From NCBI GenBank assembly GCA_028285305.1, contig JANQPV010000013.1, positions 124,001 to 188,000 of the forward strand: a stretch of DNA of 64,000 nucleotides, given 5' to 3'. The position numbers and the translations under genes were made by a program. Origin of the DNA: Alphaproteobacteria bacterium (GTDB taxonomy: Bacteria > Pseudomonadota > Alphaproteobacteria > SMXP01). Below, piece by piece: positions 33,258 to 41,950 of the stretch. Within the stretch, counting starts at the first letter, position 1; each line of letters starts with the position of its first letter. The notes beneath the pieces were generated by a model, which saw only the letters and a program-made list of their open reading frames with translations, made no database searches and was not told the origin of the DNA.

Positions 33258-34667
33258 TCAGTCCCTTACCCACAATTCTTTCGTCAGTACACCCACTTGA
33301 CGTTCGATCGCTTCGAGCGCATCCAAGATCAGATCTTCTCGAAAGCGCTGGCCGACGATTTGTACGCCGCAAGGCCGTCCCTCCACCAATCCGATCGGAA
33401 CGTTCCCGGCGGGAAGGCCCATAAAATTCATGCTGAACCCGTAAATGGACGCATCGAATATATCCTTAGCGCCCTCAAAAGTCTCGTCATAATCGTAATC
33501 GATCGTTGGCCGCATCAAGAAGGGGGACAAGACGAGCGGATACTGGGCGAGAAACTCGCTCCATCTCCGGACAATAGCCGTACGATTGGCCACACCGCCG
33601 AAATAGTCCTTGAAATCAACCGTTTCGGCCATCTCATAGTAATAGCCCAGGATGTTTTGAATGGTTGGACTGCCGTTGGCTTCTGCAAAGGGGCCAAGAG
33701 TTTCTTTGATCTCCAAGACCGCATAGCTGAACCAACCGCGCGCGGCATCCTCCACCGATGGAACGTTTGCTTCCTCGACCGCATAGCCGGCTTCGGAGAG
33801 ATAGCCTGCGGCCCGCTGAAGACCCGCTTCGATCTCCGGATGAATGGGGTATCCATATCGATCCCGCGCGATCGCGACTTTGATTGGTTTAGAAACTTGG
33901 GGTCCGTCAAATGGGACCGGGCACCACCACGGATCCCTCGGATCGGCCTCAGCGGCGACGCGGGTCGCCAAGCGAACATCTTTGACTTCCCGGCAGATAA
34001 CACCTTGGACGGACATCAGCTGGGCGAGCAAACCGCGTTCAGCGGGAGCCGACGGGTTATAGGCGGCGACGCGTCCAAGGCCGGGCTTAACGGTCGCGCA
34101 GCCGCACGCAGAAGCAGGAAAACGCAGGGATCCCCCAATGTCATTACCGTGATGAATGGGGCCCATGCCTGCTGCGCAGGCGGCGCCCGCGCCGCCGGAT
34201 GAGCCGCCCGGGGAAGCGCGCTCGTCCCACGGACTGTGTGTGAGACCGTGCAATGGATTGTCCGTCGTCGCCCGCATCGAAAGCTCCGGCGTATTGGTCT
34301 TACCGACGACAATGGCGCCCGCATTGAGAAAGTTCTGCACAATGGGCGAGTTTCCCGGGGCAATGACATTCTCAAACGCCTTCATTCCGTTGGTGTTGGG
34401 CGTTCCCTCGACATCGACATTGACTTTGATTGTCACGGGCACGCCGTGCAGGGGCCCGAGCGAAGCCCCGCGCGCCAACGCTGAATCCGCCTCGCTGGCC
34501 GCAACCAGCGCCTGATCGCCGTAGTCGTAGACAATGGCATTGAGGCCCGGGTTGATCAGCCGGATGCGCTCCACAACCGAAGATACAACTTCTACCGATG
34601 AAAACGCCTTGGTCCGGATCCCGTCAGCGAGATCAACCGCACTCATCTGCCAAAGCTCTTGGGTCAT
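33258..34667 (-). CDS. Amidase-signature family hydrolase
   Basis: A 469-residue protein with the Ser-cisSer-Lys triad of the amidase signature family. K is in HGVPVTIKVNVDVEGTPN (about residue 81), the cis-Ser in SPGGSSGGAGAACAAGMGP (about 155-156) and the nucleophile in HGNDIGGSLRFPAS (about 180). It hydrolyses amide bonds of unknown substrate and is not GatA-specific in context (no gatB/gatC). AGGAGG seven bases before ATG 34667. It follows the SHMT paralogue by 45 bases on the same strand and is probably co-transcribed. Confidence 0.9.
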   Translation of the reverse strand: MTQELWQMSAVDLADGIRTKAFSSVEVVSSVVERIRLINPGLNAIVYDYGDQALVAASEADSALARGASLGPLHGVPVTIKVNVDVEGTPNTNGMKAFENVIAPGNSPIVQNFLNAGAIVVGKTNTPELSMRATTDNPLHGLTHSPWDERASPGGSSGGAGAACAAGMGPIHHGNDIGGSLRFPASACGCATVKPGLGRVAAYNPSAPAERGLLAQLMSVQGVICREVKDVRLATRVAAEADPRDPWWCPVPFDGPQVSKPIKVAIARDRYGYPIHPEIEAGLQRAAGYLSEAGYAVEEANVPSVEDAARGWFSYAVLEIKETLGPFAEANGSPTIQNILGYYYEMAETVDFKDYFGGVANRTAIVRRWSEFLAQYPLVLSPFLMRPTIDYDYDETFEGAKDIFDASIYGFSMNFMGLPAGNVPIGLVEGRPCGVQIVGQRFREDLILDALEAIERQVGVLTKELWVRD

Positions 34668-34712
34668 CGTCCTGCCTCCTCTGCCAGCTGAGCAAAGTTA
34701 AGCCGTCTCAAG

Positions 34713-35978
34713 CTACGGGGCAAGGCCGGGAATGGGAAAACGCGTCGCCAGGGCCGAAACCTCTTGTGCGACGGGCCCCGGATCTTCGTTTCTTAAGATC
34801 TGAACAATAAGCGAGGCCAAAGTGGACATTTCCGATGGACCCATTCCCCGCGTGGTGACGGCAGGCGTGCCCAGACGGATACCGCTCGGCCGCAAGGGTG
34901 GACGTGGATCATCCGGGATCAATTGCTTGTTGGTGATGAGGCCGACTGCCTCCAGTTTCTTCTGGATCTCATCGCCGTCTGTGTTGAAACGATCGGCCAC
35001 ATCAAGGACCAGGAGATGGTTTTCCGTTCCGCCGGTGATCAAGGGTACGTCGAGGGACGACAAAGATTCCCCAAGCGTCGCCGCGTTTTGCACGACGTGC
35101 CGCGCATAAGCCCGAAACGGCTCCGTCATTGCTTTCCTAAGAGCAACGGCGATGCCCGCGACTTGGTGCATATGCGGACCACCCTGAAGGCCTGGAAAGA
35201 CGGCTGCGTCCACTTTCTTGGCCAGTTCACGGGTACAGACTATGAGTCCCCCGCGCGGCCCGCGCAGTGTTTTGTGTGTGGTCGTTGTCAGCACATCAAA
35301 GCCCGCTTCCATCGGATTCGCGAGAGCACCGCCCGCGATGAGGCCGCCAATGTGAGACACATCGGCCATCGTAAGAGCCCCGACCTCATCGGCAATGGCC
35401 TTGAACGCAGAATAGTCAAGCTCGCGAGGGTATGAGGAGTGTCCGCACAGCACCATTTTGGGCTCGTGCCGCCGAGTTAGTCGACGAACCTCATCGAGAT
35501 CGATGGTTCCCTCTGGGCCTTTGGTACGATAGCGGATGAAATTGAAAATTTTGCCCATGTGGGAGACGGGCGCACCGTGGGTCAAATGGCCGCCATGGGT
35601 CAGATCCATCGCCAGTATAGTGTCTCCCGGTTCAAGGAGTCCAAAATACACCGCCTGGTTCATAGGCGACCCGGAGAGCGGTTGGACGTTTGCATGATCA
35701 GCCCGGAAACACGTTCTCGCCCGCTCGATGGCGATGTTCTCTATTTCATCGTAGTACTGTTGTCCCGCGTAATAGCGCCGGCCGGGATAGCCCTCGGCAT
35801 ACTTATCGGTCAGGATCGACCCATTCGTCTCAAGAACTTCCGGATACGTATGGTTCTCAGATGCGATCAAGGTGAGCGTACGTGCTTGGCGTCCGATCTC
35901 TCCGCGGATCGCCTGGTGGATCTCTGGATCGAAAGACGGAAGGTCTGTGTGGTGAAGAGAGGGAAAGAACTCGTTCAT
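34713..35978 (-). CDS. Serine hydroxymethyltransferase family protein (divergent paralogue)
   Basis: A 421-residue PLP enzyme. It has the SHMT start (LTLIASENHTYPEVLETNGSILTDKYAEGYPGRRYYAG), the Lys motif TTTTHKTLRGPRGG, and ADVSHIGGLIAGG. Several normally strict segments differ: ANVQPLSGSPMN replaces ANVQPHSGAQAN, and CGHSSYPRELDY replaces AGxSAYxRxxDW. It may therefore be a second, specialised SHMT or aldolase, not the housekeeping GlyA. GGAGG five bases before ATG 35978. The amidase gene follows. Confidence 0.85.
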   Translation of the reverse strand: MNEFFPSLHHTDLPSFDPEIHQAIRGEIGRQARTLTLIASENHTYPEVLETNGSILTDKYAEGYPGRRYYAGQQYYDEIENIAIERARTCFRADHANVQPLSGSPMNQAVYFGLLEPGDTILAMDLTHGGHLTHGAPVSHMGKIFNFIRYRTKGPEGTIDLDEVRRLTRRHEPKMVLCGHSSYPRELDYSAFKAIADEVGALTMADVSHIGGLIAGGALANPMEAGFDVLTTTTHKTLRGPRGGLIVCTRELAKKVDAAVFPGLQGGPHMHQVAGIAVALRKAMTEPFRAYARHVVQNAATLGESLSSLDVPLITGGTENHLLVLDVADRFNTDGDEIQKKLEAVGLITNKQLIPDDPRPPLRPSGIRLGTPAVTTRGMGPSEMSTLASLIVQILRNEDPGPVAQEVSALATRFPIPGLAP

Positions 35979-36299
35979 ATGCGCCTCCAGGCATTAAGGG
36001 TTAACTTAAGTGCCCAGGCGCGCGGCTCAACGAGTGCAAACTTCCCGGTAGTGATCCCTACCTTTAGCGCCAGTCATTTGCAGTTTCACCATATCAAAGT
36101 TCAAGGGCTCGATCAATTTTTCGCATTCGGCCGAAGGTCGGCCCACGACTGAGCCGGCGATCCGCTTCATCACAAAACCGTAATTGCGTGTTGATTGGCC
36201 CTGATAAGGCTGGATTTGTATAGCGTTTTTAATCGACGATCCTTAAGCTCTTGCCGCTACAACGCGCGAGTGCAGAGAAGATCTAGGGGGCATGACTTC
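35979..36299. other. Intergenic region between divergent SHMT and CE15 genes
   Basis: A stretch of 321 bases without a supported gene. A stem-forming inverted repeat at 35990-36014 (GGCATTAAG...CTTAA-G-TGCC) lies just upstream of the SHMT start and could be an operator or leader hairpin. AT-rich TAATTGCGTG and GTATAGCG segments near 36180-36225 may hold the esterase promoter. An in-frame extension of the esterase gene back to 36195 lacks support. Confidence 0.45.
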
Positions 36300-37586
36300 A
36301 TGCGATTGATGCAATTCATTGCAGTCTTGTTGATGCCTGCAGCCCTGGCTGGGTGCGTGCGCTTGACGATCGCTTGGGCCGACCTGGAGCCATCGGGCCC
36401 GCCGGCCACGCCCGATATTTGGGAACTAGAAGGCGTTGGCGTCGCAGAGGCTTCGTCGCTGACCGCATCGCTATGGGAGAACGCCTACGCTCCGGTAATC
36501 CGTCGCCAGCTGCAGGAGCACGTCTATGGCTACTTGCCCGACGCCTCATCAATTTCGGTGAAAAGTCGAACGGTTGTCGACGAGAACGCCTATGGCGGGC
36601 GCGGCCAACTCGAAGAAATTGTTTTGACGGCTACCGCAACTTTTGAAGGCAGAACGGTGGAAACGCCGCCCTTTATGATTAACTTGGCTGTCCCCAAGGA
36701 TTTGACCGGCTCTGTACCGATCATCATTTCAGAGAGCTTTACCCCCCGCTGGGTGGCCATGGGACACGAAGGCGTTTCGAAACCTGAAGGGAGCGAGGAT
36801 TTCATGCCGAGCGGAATTATTCGTTCCGTTCTCCTATTTGTGTTCGGACGATATGTTGGCACATCGCCCGTCGCCGACATATTAGATCGCGGCTATGCGT
36901 TTGCAGCTATGTATCCGGGCGAATACGTCCCGGACGAAGCCGAGGGGGGGCTTGCCGCGCTTAGGTCTCTCAGCGAAGGACACGCCGAAGATCGGACACG
37001 ATGGGGCGCGATAGCAGCCTGGGCTTGGGGTTTTTCCAGAGCCATTGACGCTCTCGAAGAGGATCCCCGTTTCGACAAAGACGGATTTGTAACCTACGGC
37101 CATTCGAGATACGGCAAATCGGCATTGCTTGCAGCAGCATTTGACGACCGCGTCGCGGCGGCTATTTCCCACCAATCCGGAACCGGTGGAGCGTCTTTGA
37201 ACAAACGCAAAAAAGGGGAGAGCGTTAAGGAAATCACCGACGCCTATCCCCATTGGTTTTCTGAGCAATACGCCGCCTATGCGGGACGCGAAGACGATAT
37301 GCCCATCGACCAGCATCACTTGTTGGCACTCGCTGCCCCACGGCCCATTTTCTTAGGAAATGCGCGTCGGGATGTTTGGTCAGATCCGAACGGAGCGCTC
37401 AAAGCGGCGATCGGTGCCGATCCGATCTGGAAGAGCTATGACGCCCAGTCCGGTCTTCAGCAAGACTCGTATCGTTCGTTCGTTCCGGAGGCGGTTGTCT
37501 CCTTATGGATGCGCCCAGGAACCCACGGTGTGGTTGAAGAAGACTGGCCCGCCTTTCTTCAATTTATGGACGCCCACTTTCAATAA
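36300..37586 (+). CDS. Carbohydrate esterase family 15-type lipoprotein (glucuronoyl esterase-like)
   Basis: A 428-residue alpha/beta-hydrolase. The signal peptide ends in the lipobox LAGC (Cys19), so it should be lipid-anchored. GHSRYGKSA (267-275) is the CE15 GxSRxGK motif with nucleophile Ser269; GTHGV near residue 407 supplies the His, and RRDVWSDPNG the acidic region. CE15 enzymes cleave esters between glucuronic acid of xylan and lignin alcohols; some members act on other uronate esters. PRPIFLGNARRD is typical of bacterial CE15. GGGGG lies a few bases before ATG 36300. No xylanase genes are nearby. Confidence 0.85.
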   Translation: MRLMQFIAVLLMPAALAGCVRLTIAWADLEPSGPPATPDIWELEGVGVAEASSLTASLWENAYAPVIRRQLQEHVYGYLPDASSISVKSRTVVDENAYGGRGQLEEIVLTATATFEGRTVETPPFMINLAVPKDLTGSVPIIISESFTPRWVAMGHEGVSKPEGSEDFMPSGIIRSVLLFVFGRYVGTSPVADILDRGYAFAAMYPGEYVPDEAEGGLAALRSLSEGHAEDRTRWGAIAAWAWGFSRAIDALEEDPRFDKDGFVTYGHSRYGKSALLAAAFDDRVAAAISHQSGTGGASLNKRKKGESVKEITDAYPHWFSEQYAAYAGREDDMPIDQHHLLALAAPRPIFLGNARRDVWSDPNGALKAAIGADPIWKSYDAQSGLQQDSYRSFVPEAVVSLWMRPGTHGVVEEDWPAFLQFMDAHFQ

Positions 37587-37652
37587 GCCGTAGATCATGC
37601 AAGCAGCACGCTCTAAATCAGCGCACGTATCGGTTCGGGCGAGTCACTCTGG

Positions 37653-38075
37653 TCAAGCCTGCGAGGTTTGACCCAGCGCCTCACTAATGGTGTTTAAGAG
37701 GAGCGCGACGTCAATGGGTTTCGGGACGTGGTAGTCGATACCGGCCGCGAACTGTTGTTCCACTTTGTCGTCCATAACGTCCGCGGTGACGGCAATAATC
37801 GGCACGCGAACTTTGCTTTCCGCCACCTCCCACGCGCGGATCTGGCGGGTCGCATCAAGCCCGTCCAGATTGGGCATGTGAACATCCATCAACACAATAT
37901 CGAAATCTGCTCTTTTGAAGGCATCCACGGCCTCAACACCGTCATTCGCAAACTCCAGATGCGCCTCTATCGTCGACAAGAGTTTTTCGAGAACCTTTTG
38001 GTTTGTGGGTGAGTCTTCGGCAATGAGGATCCGGATTACTTGAGGGGAGTCGTGAGTGCTGGTCGAGCCGGCCAA
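37653..38075 (-). CDS. Single-domain response regulator (CheY-like)
   Basis: A 140-residue receiver domain: ILIAEDSPTNQKVLEKLL (acidic pocket Glu-Asp), IVLMDVHMPNLDG with the phospho-acceptor Asp, AVTADVMDD (Thr switch) and HVPKPID (Lys). No output domain. Such stand-alone receivers pass phosphate from hybrid histidine kinases or act in the general stress pathway. The start is TTG 38075, supported by GAGGAG seven bases upstream. No kinase gene is adjacent. Confidence 0.92.
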   Translation of the reverse strand: MAGSTSTHDSPQVIRILIAEDSPTNQKVLEKLLSTIEAHLEFANDGVEAVDAFKRADFDIVLMDVHMPNLDGLDATRQIRAWEVAESKVRVPIIAVTADVMDDKVEQQFAAGIDYHVPKPIDVALLLNTISEALGQTSQA

Positions 38076-38291
38076 AGGATAGCTCCTCGTCTGATGGATT
38101 AAGCAACTTCCCTCCCGTCTACTTATGCGTGTAGCATACTTTTGTCGTATGACAAACTGATTTGCGACTTTGCACGGAGAAACCGGCCAGTTCGCATCTG
38201 TTCAGAAAGAGAGAGAAGGCATTAGATTACAAGGTACGCGTTCAGCACAGACCCGGATCAGTTTACGGGTGAGACGCAAAAGCCGCAAACC

Positions 38292-39026
38292 TCAAATACT
38301 GTCTTTCAGACTTTGATTGGACGCAATGGAGGCCCCACTCTTGGCATAGTTCGCCTTGCGCTCTTTGCTCCATTTGTCAATTTCTTCTTTTGGCACGCCA
38401 TAAGATATGCCGCGCTCCACGCCTGGACGCGCTCGCACTCTGTCGACCCATTCCGTCACGCGTGGCCATTTGGTGATGTTGACCTTGCTCCATTTCCACC
38501 CTCTGACCCAGGGATAGATCGCTATGTCGGCAATAGTAAACGTGTCTCCACAGACAAAAGGTGCGTCTCCCAGTTTTTTGTCGAGGACCGACGTCAAGCG
38601 CAACGCCTCATTGTTGAACCGTTCAATGGGGTGAGCTTTCTTTATGTCTTCCACATCCTCCATATAGCGCGTGTAGCTCAGCTTGTTGCCGAAGATGGGA
38701 CCCACATTAGCGGCCTGCCAATAAACCCAAGGGAGCACGTCCCACTTCCGCTCATCGAGTGGCAAGAGTGAGCTGGGATACTTTTCCGCCATGTACTGAA
38801 GAATAGCGCAGCTCTCAATAATGCATCGCTCGCCGTCTTTCAGCACAGGGATCTTTTGGTTGAGATTGCGGGCAGTGAAATCGTCTGCGAACTGCTCCCC
38901 TTCCATCAAATTGATGGTGCGCATCTCAAGGTCCGGCAAGCTGACGCCTGCTTCCTTCATCTCCTCGACCATAATTGTCACTTTCCACCCATTAGGCGTG
39001 GGGGATGTCCAGAGTTCAAGGGTCAT
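38292..39026 (-). CDS. Glutathione S-transferase (YghU/Ure2p-like)
   Basis: A 244-residue GST. The N-domain begins LELWTSPTPNGWKVTIMVEEM, with the TPNGxK motif of nu-class and Ure2p-like GSTs, followed by NQKIPVLKDGERCIIESCAILQYMAEKYP. The C-domain has FTIADIAIYPWV. Nu-class members use bound glutathione for disulfide or peroxide reduction. GAGGA precedes ATG 39026. Divergent from the MAPEG gene. Confidence 0.9.
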   Translation of the reverse strand: MTLELWTSPTPNGWKVTIMVEEMKEAGVSLPDLEMRTINLMEGEQFADDFTARNLNQKIPVLKDGERCIIESCAILQYMAEKYPSSLLPLDERKWDVLPWVYWQAANVGPIFGNKLSYTRYMEDVEDIKKAHPIERFNNEALRLTSVLDKKLGDAPFVCGDTFTIADIAIYPWVRGWKWSKVNITKWPRVTEWVDRVRARPGVERGISYGVPKEEIDKWSKERKANYAKSGASIASNQSLKDSI

Positions 39027-39159
39027 GGGGTGGTCCTCGCTCGATAGCCGTGTGGGCGCGAGTATGGAGTGGACAAGGCGCTAACACCAGGGCTTTGGGT
39101 CGACAAAGACGCAACCCTGCTGGTAGGATTGGCGCATAGCGAATCAGGGAGGGACCCTC

Positions 39160-39597
39160 ATGCCGGATCTTGTACCGGTCTATGGACCGGCCATCGCTTC
39201 ACTCATCGTTTTGGGCCTCATCGTCCTGGCCCAAGCCTTTCTCGGCGCCATTTTCGGACTTGTCGTTGGCGGCGGAACGCCGGGCGCGGCCCCACCAGGG
39301 GACTATGGCCACTTTGGCAGTCGCGCCCTGCGCACCCACGCCAATTCCGTGGAGAACCTATCAGCTTTTGCGTTGCTGGTGATCATGGCCATGTTTGTCA
39401 GCGCCGAACCGCGCCTGATCAACCTTTTGGCCATGGCCCATGTGGCGGCCCGGATCCTCTATTGGATTGTCTATTACGCCGGTTTGGGTGCGGTCGGCGG
39501 CGGCCCCCGCACACTGATCTATGTCATTGGCTGGGGCATCAATGTCGCGATCGGCGTCATTGCCTTGATGGCGGTGCTCAGCCAGCTGAGTGTGTAG
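39160..39597 (+). CDS. MAPEG-family membrane protein
   Basis: A 145-residue protein with four membrane helices. FGSRALRTHANSVENLSAFALLV contains the family's R-x-H-x-N-x-x-E-N motif, and AHVAARILYWIVYYAG the second signature. MAPEG proteins are microsomal GST or eicosanoid-metabolism-like enzymes; bacterial members probably conjugate hydrophobic electrophiles with glutathione. AGGGAGGG precedes ATG 39160. Its neighbour across the promoter region is a GST. Confidence 0.9.
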   Translation: MPDLVPVYGPAIASLIVLGLIVLAQAFLGAIFGLVVGGGTPGAAPPGDYGHFGSRALRTHANSVENLSAFALLVIMAMFVSAEPRLINLLAMAHVAARILYWIVYYAGLGAVGGGPRTLIYVIGWGINVAIGVIALMAVLSQLSV

Positions 39598-39609
39598 TGT
39601 AGCCAGACA

Positions 39610-39852
39610 CTAACTCCCACACCCCTCGGGCTTATACACCCGCTCTGTCGAGGCCGGAAATTTGGCCAAGAGCGCGGGCACGCGGGTAGGGCGGGGCGCA
39701 AAAGTGCCACCGCAATTGGGGCAGCGGCCGCCAAGTTTGGTTACAGCGCACTCCCGGCAGAACGTACACTCAAAGGAACAGATCAGCGCCACTTCACTGT
39801 CCGGCGGCAGATCTTTGTCGCAGCATTCGCAACTGGGTTTCATTTCAAGCAT
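39610..39852 (-). CDS. DUF1272 small zinc-binding protein
   Basis: An 80-residue protein: MKPSCECCDKDLPPDSEVALICSFECTFCRECAVTKLGGRCPNCGG. The spaced CxCC, CxxC and CxxCxxC/CPNC clusters are those of DUF1272 (two zinc-ribbon-like sites). Function unknown. AAAGGAG six bases before ATG 39852 decides against a longer frame. The start overlaps the end of the membrane-protein gene upstream by 8 bases, so the two are translationally coupled. Confidence 0.85.
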   Translation of the reverse strand: MLEMKPSCECCDKDLPPDSEVALICSFECTFCRECAVTKLGGRCPNCGGTFAPRPTRVPALLAKFPASTERVYKPEGCGS

Positions 39853-40240
39853 GAGAAACTCCTTTGGCTGACGGTGTGAGGCCCCAGGCCGCCCAGAACG
39901 CCAGAAGGCCGGGCGCGATGACGGCCACCAGATCGAAGGCGAAAATGGAGTCGAAAGGAAAGCCGCGCATGCCCCAAATCTGGACATGAAAGAGCGAGTG
40001 GAACGCGAGCCAAGTCGCGCCGGCGACCGCCACTTCGCGGTTAAGGCGCCAAGCTCCCCAGGCGAGAATGAACCCGCACGCGAGAAAGGCCAGAGCCACA
40101 TCGCGCATGAAATGGATGCTGAAGGGGCCCATGAGACTCAGCCCCGGCGTGTTCTCATAGAACGTGTTTGGCAGAAACCAAATATAGGACGCCGTCAGAA
40201 TGGAGATAGCGGCGATCGCAATGAGAATAACACGCTTCAT
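39845..40240 (-). CDS. Four-helix membrane protein, hypothetical
   Basis: A 131-residue protein with four hydrophobic helices. It has the short motif HFMRDVALAFLACG between helices 1 and 2 and HSLFHVQIWGM between 3 and 4; two or three conserved-looking His could bind metal or heme, but this is a guess. GGAGGG four bases before ATG 40240. Forms an operon with the DUF1272 gene. Confidence 0.75.
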   Translation of the reverse strand: MKRVILIAIAAISILTASYIWFLPNTFYENTPGLSLMGPFSIHFMRDVALAFLACGFILAWGAWRLNREVAVAGATWLAFHSLFHVQIWGMRGFPFDSIFAFDLVAVIAPGLLAFWAAWGLTPSAKGVSHA

Positions 40241-40378
40241 CGGACCCTCCAGGAATGTCTAGTCTTGCATTCTTGTCACAGAGATGTATGTAACATGTCA
40301 ACTAATTTGACCAAGCGTGACTGAAGAAGAGCGCCAATCAGCCAGCAATTTGCGCCAACCCAAGAGAGGGGCCCACAC

Positions 40379-41050
40379 GTGACCGACGAGAATGAGCTGA
40401 AATCGGAGCGCACGCGGCTGCGGCGCCGCCATGACCGCGGCGCCTATGATCGCGAAAGCGTCTATGCGATTTTGGATGCCACACCTTTGTGCCACGTGGG
40501 GTACATGCTTGAGGGCGCCCCGGCCGTAACGCCCACATTTCAATGGCGTATGGGCGATAGGGCCTACTGGCACGGCTCCAGCGCCAGCCAGGCCTTGCGG
40601 GCGTCGGAGGCCATGCCGGTCTGTCTCACGGTCACTCTTTTCGACGGGCTGGTTTTGGCCAGATCCGCGTTTCATCATTCAGCGAACTATCGCTCCGCTA
40701 TGATCTACGGAACTGCCGTCAAGGTAACGGAAAACGCGGAAAAAAAAGAGGCATTGAAAGCCTTTGTCGAAGGCCTCTATCCCGGGCGATGGGAAGAGCT
40801 GCGGCCTATAACCGAGCAAGAAGTCAAGGCAACGACGGTGCTCTCGATGCCGATCAATGAAGCCTCCGCGAAAGTGCGCACGGGTCCGCCCGGCGATGAT
40901 GAACCCGACTATGCGCTCCCCATTTGGGCGGGCGTCTTGCCGATCGGAACGGCTATCGGCGATCCCATTCCCGATCCAAGGAACCGGCCGGACGTGTCCA
41001 TGCCGGAATCTCTCAAGGCCTACCGTTTGGATAAGCAGGACAGAAACTAA
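40379..41050 (+). CDS. Pyridoxamine 5'-phosphate oxidase-like (NimA-like) flavoprotein
   Basis: A 223-residue split-barrel protein. ILDATPLCHVGYMLEGAPAVTPTFQWRMGDRAYWHGSSAS and [34 protein letters not shown] match the FMN-binding NimA/PNPOx-like family, which includes nitroimidazole-resistance proteins. The actual substrate is unknown. GTG 40379 has AGAGAGGGG upstream. One base separates it from the GntR gene, so they form an operon. Confidence 0.87.
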   Translation: MTDENELKSERTRLRRRHDRGAYDRESVYAILDATPLCHVGYMLEGAPAVTPTFQWRMGDRAYWHGSSASQALRASEAMPVCLTVTLFDGLVLARSAFHHSANYRSAMIYGTAVKVTENAEKKEALKAFVEGLYPGRWEELRPITEQEVKATTVLSMPINEASAKVRTGPPGDDEPDYALPIWAGVLPIGTAIGDPIPDPRNRPDVSMPESLKAYRLDKQDRN

Positions 41051-41051
41051 A

Positions 41052-41762
41052 ATGCCGAAAGCAGCAGTTTTGCCAAACGCGCATACAAACGGAGAGCGCC
41101 AAAGTGATCTGGCGTTCGCCCAGATCAAGAACGACATCATTCTCTGCCGGCTCAAGCCAGGCGAAAGCGTGTCTGAGGCGGAACTATCTCTCCGCTACGA
41201 TTGCGGTCGGGCGGCGACGCGAGCCGCGCTTACTCGCTTGGCTGAGACTGGTTTGGTCACGCCGCGGCCGCGACGCGGGTTTGTCATCGCGCCGATCACC
41301 CTTAAGTCCGTGCAAGATGTATTTGACTTGCGCTTGTTGTTGGAGCCTCAGGTGGCCGCGATCGCTGCCGGTAAGGTTGACGCAGACGAACTTCGCCATA
41401 TCAACAAGCAGCCTCAGAGAGCTAAAAATGATGCTGAGCGCATAGACTTTCTTGACAGTAACCGCGCCTTTCATCGCTGCATTGCCGAAGCCACAGGAAA
41501 CGCGAAGTTGGTCGGAGTGCTTGATGACCTGTTCGACGACATAACGCGGCTTGTGCATCTAGGTCTGTATGGTGCCGGACGCACCGCAAAAGAGTCGCAG
41601 GCAGACCAACAAAGGCAAGATCAAGACCACGAAGACTTGATTTCAGCCTTTGAAGCCCAAGACCCTCTGTTAGCGGAGAAAATAGCACGAGCACACATCG
41701 AGCATTCCCGGGATCTAGCTCTGCGCCAGATTCTGAACGGAAATGTAACGGTGAACCTTTAA
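41052..41762 (+). CDS. GntR/FadR-family transcriptional regulator (FCD domain)
   Basis: A 236-residue protein. The N-terminal winged helix (FAQIKNDIILCRLKPGESVSEAELSLRYDCGRAATRAALTRLAETGLV) is followed by an all-helical FCD domain (VQDVFDLRLLLEPQVAAIAAGK; NRAFHRCIAEATGN) with the Asp and His metal/ligand residues expected. It could regulate the upstream flavoprotein or the CYP153 fusion gene 188 bases downstream on the same strand. ATG 41052 is next to the stop of the preceding gene; a longer frame inside that gene is rejected. Confidence 0.86.
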   Translation: MPKAAVLPNAHTNGERQSDLAFAQIKNDIILCRLKPGESVSEAELSLRYDCGRAATRAALTRLAETGLVTPRPRRGFVIAPITLKSVQDVFDLRLLLEPQVAAIAAGKVDADELRHINKQPQRAKNDAERIDFLDSNRAFHRCIAEATGNAKLVGVLDDLFDDITRLVHLGLYGAGRTAKESQADQQRQDQDHEDLISAFEAQDPLLAEKIARAHIEHSRDLALRQILNGNVTVNL

Positions 41763-41950
41763 GTCGCCCTACGGACTCCCAGCAGTCCAAGGCGCCGGCG
41801 CGAAGCGTGGGCACAATCCAATTACCGCAGATCGAGGCGCAAATGAATGTGTTTGATGGTTCAGATGGCCTTGAACAGCGAAACGCGGCCAAGTAATCTG
41901 AGATCTGGAAGCTGTCCATTGCGCGAACGGCAAGAGTGAAGGAATGAAGC

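Noticed and set aside
41774-41789. Hairpin GGACT-CCCAGC-AGTCC after the GntR gene as a terminator.
   Set aside because: Only a 5-bp stem and no T tract follows.
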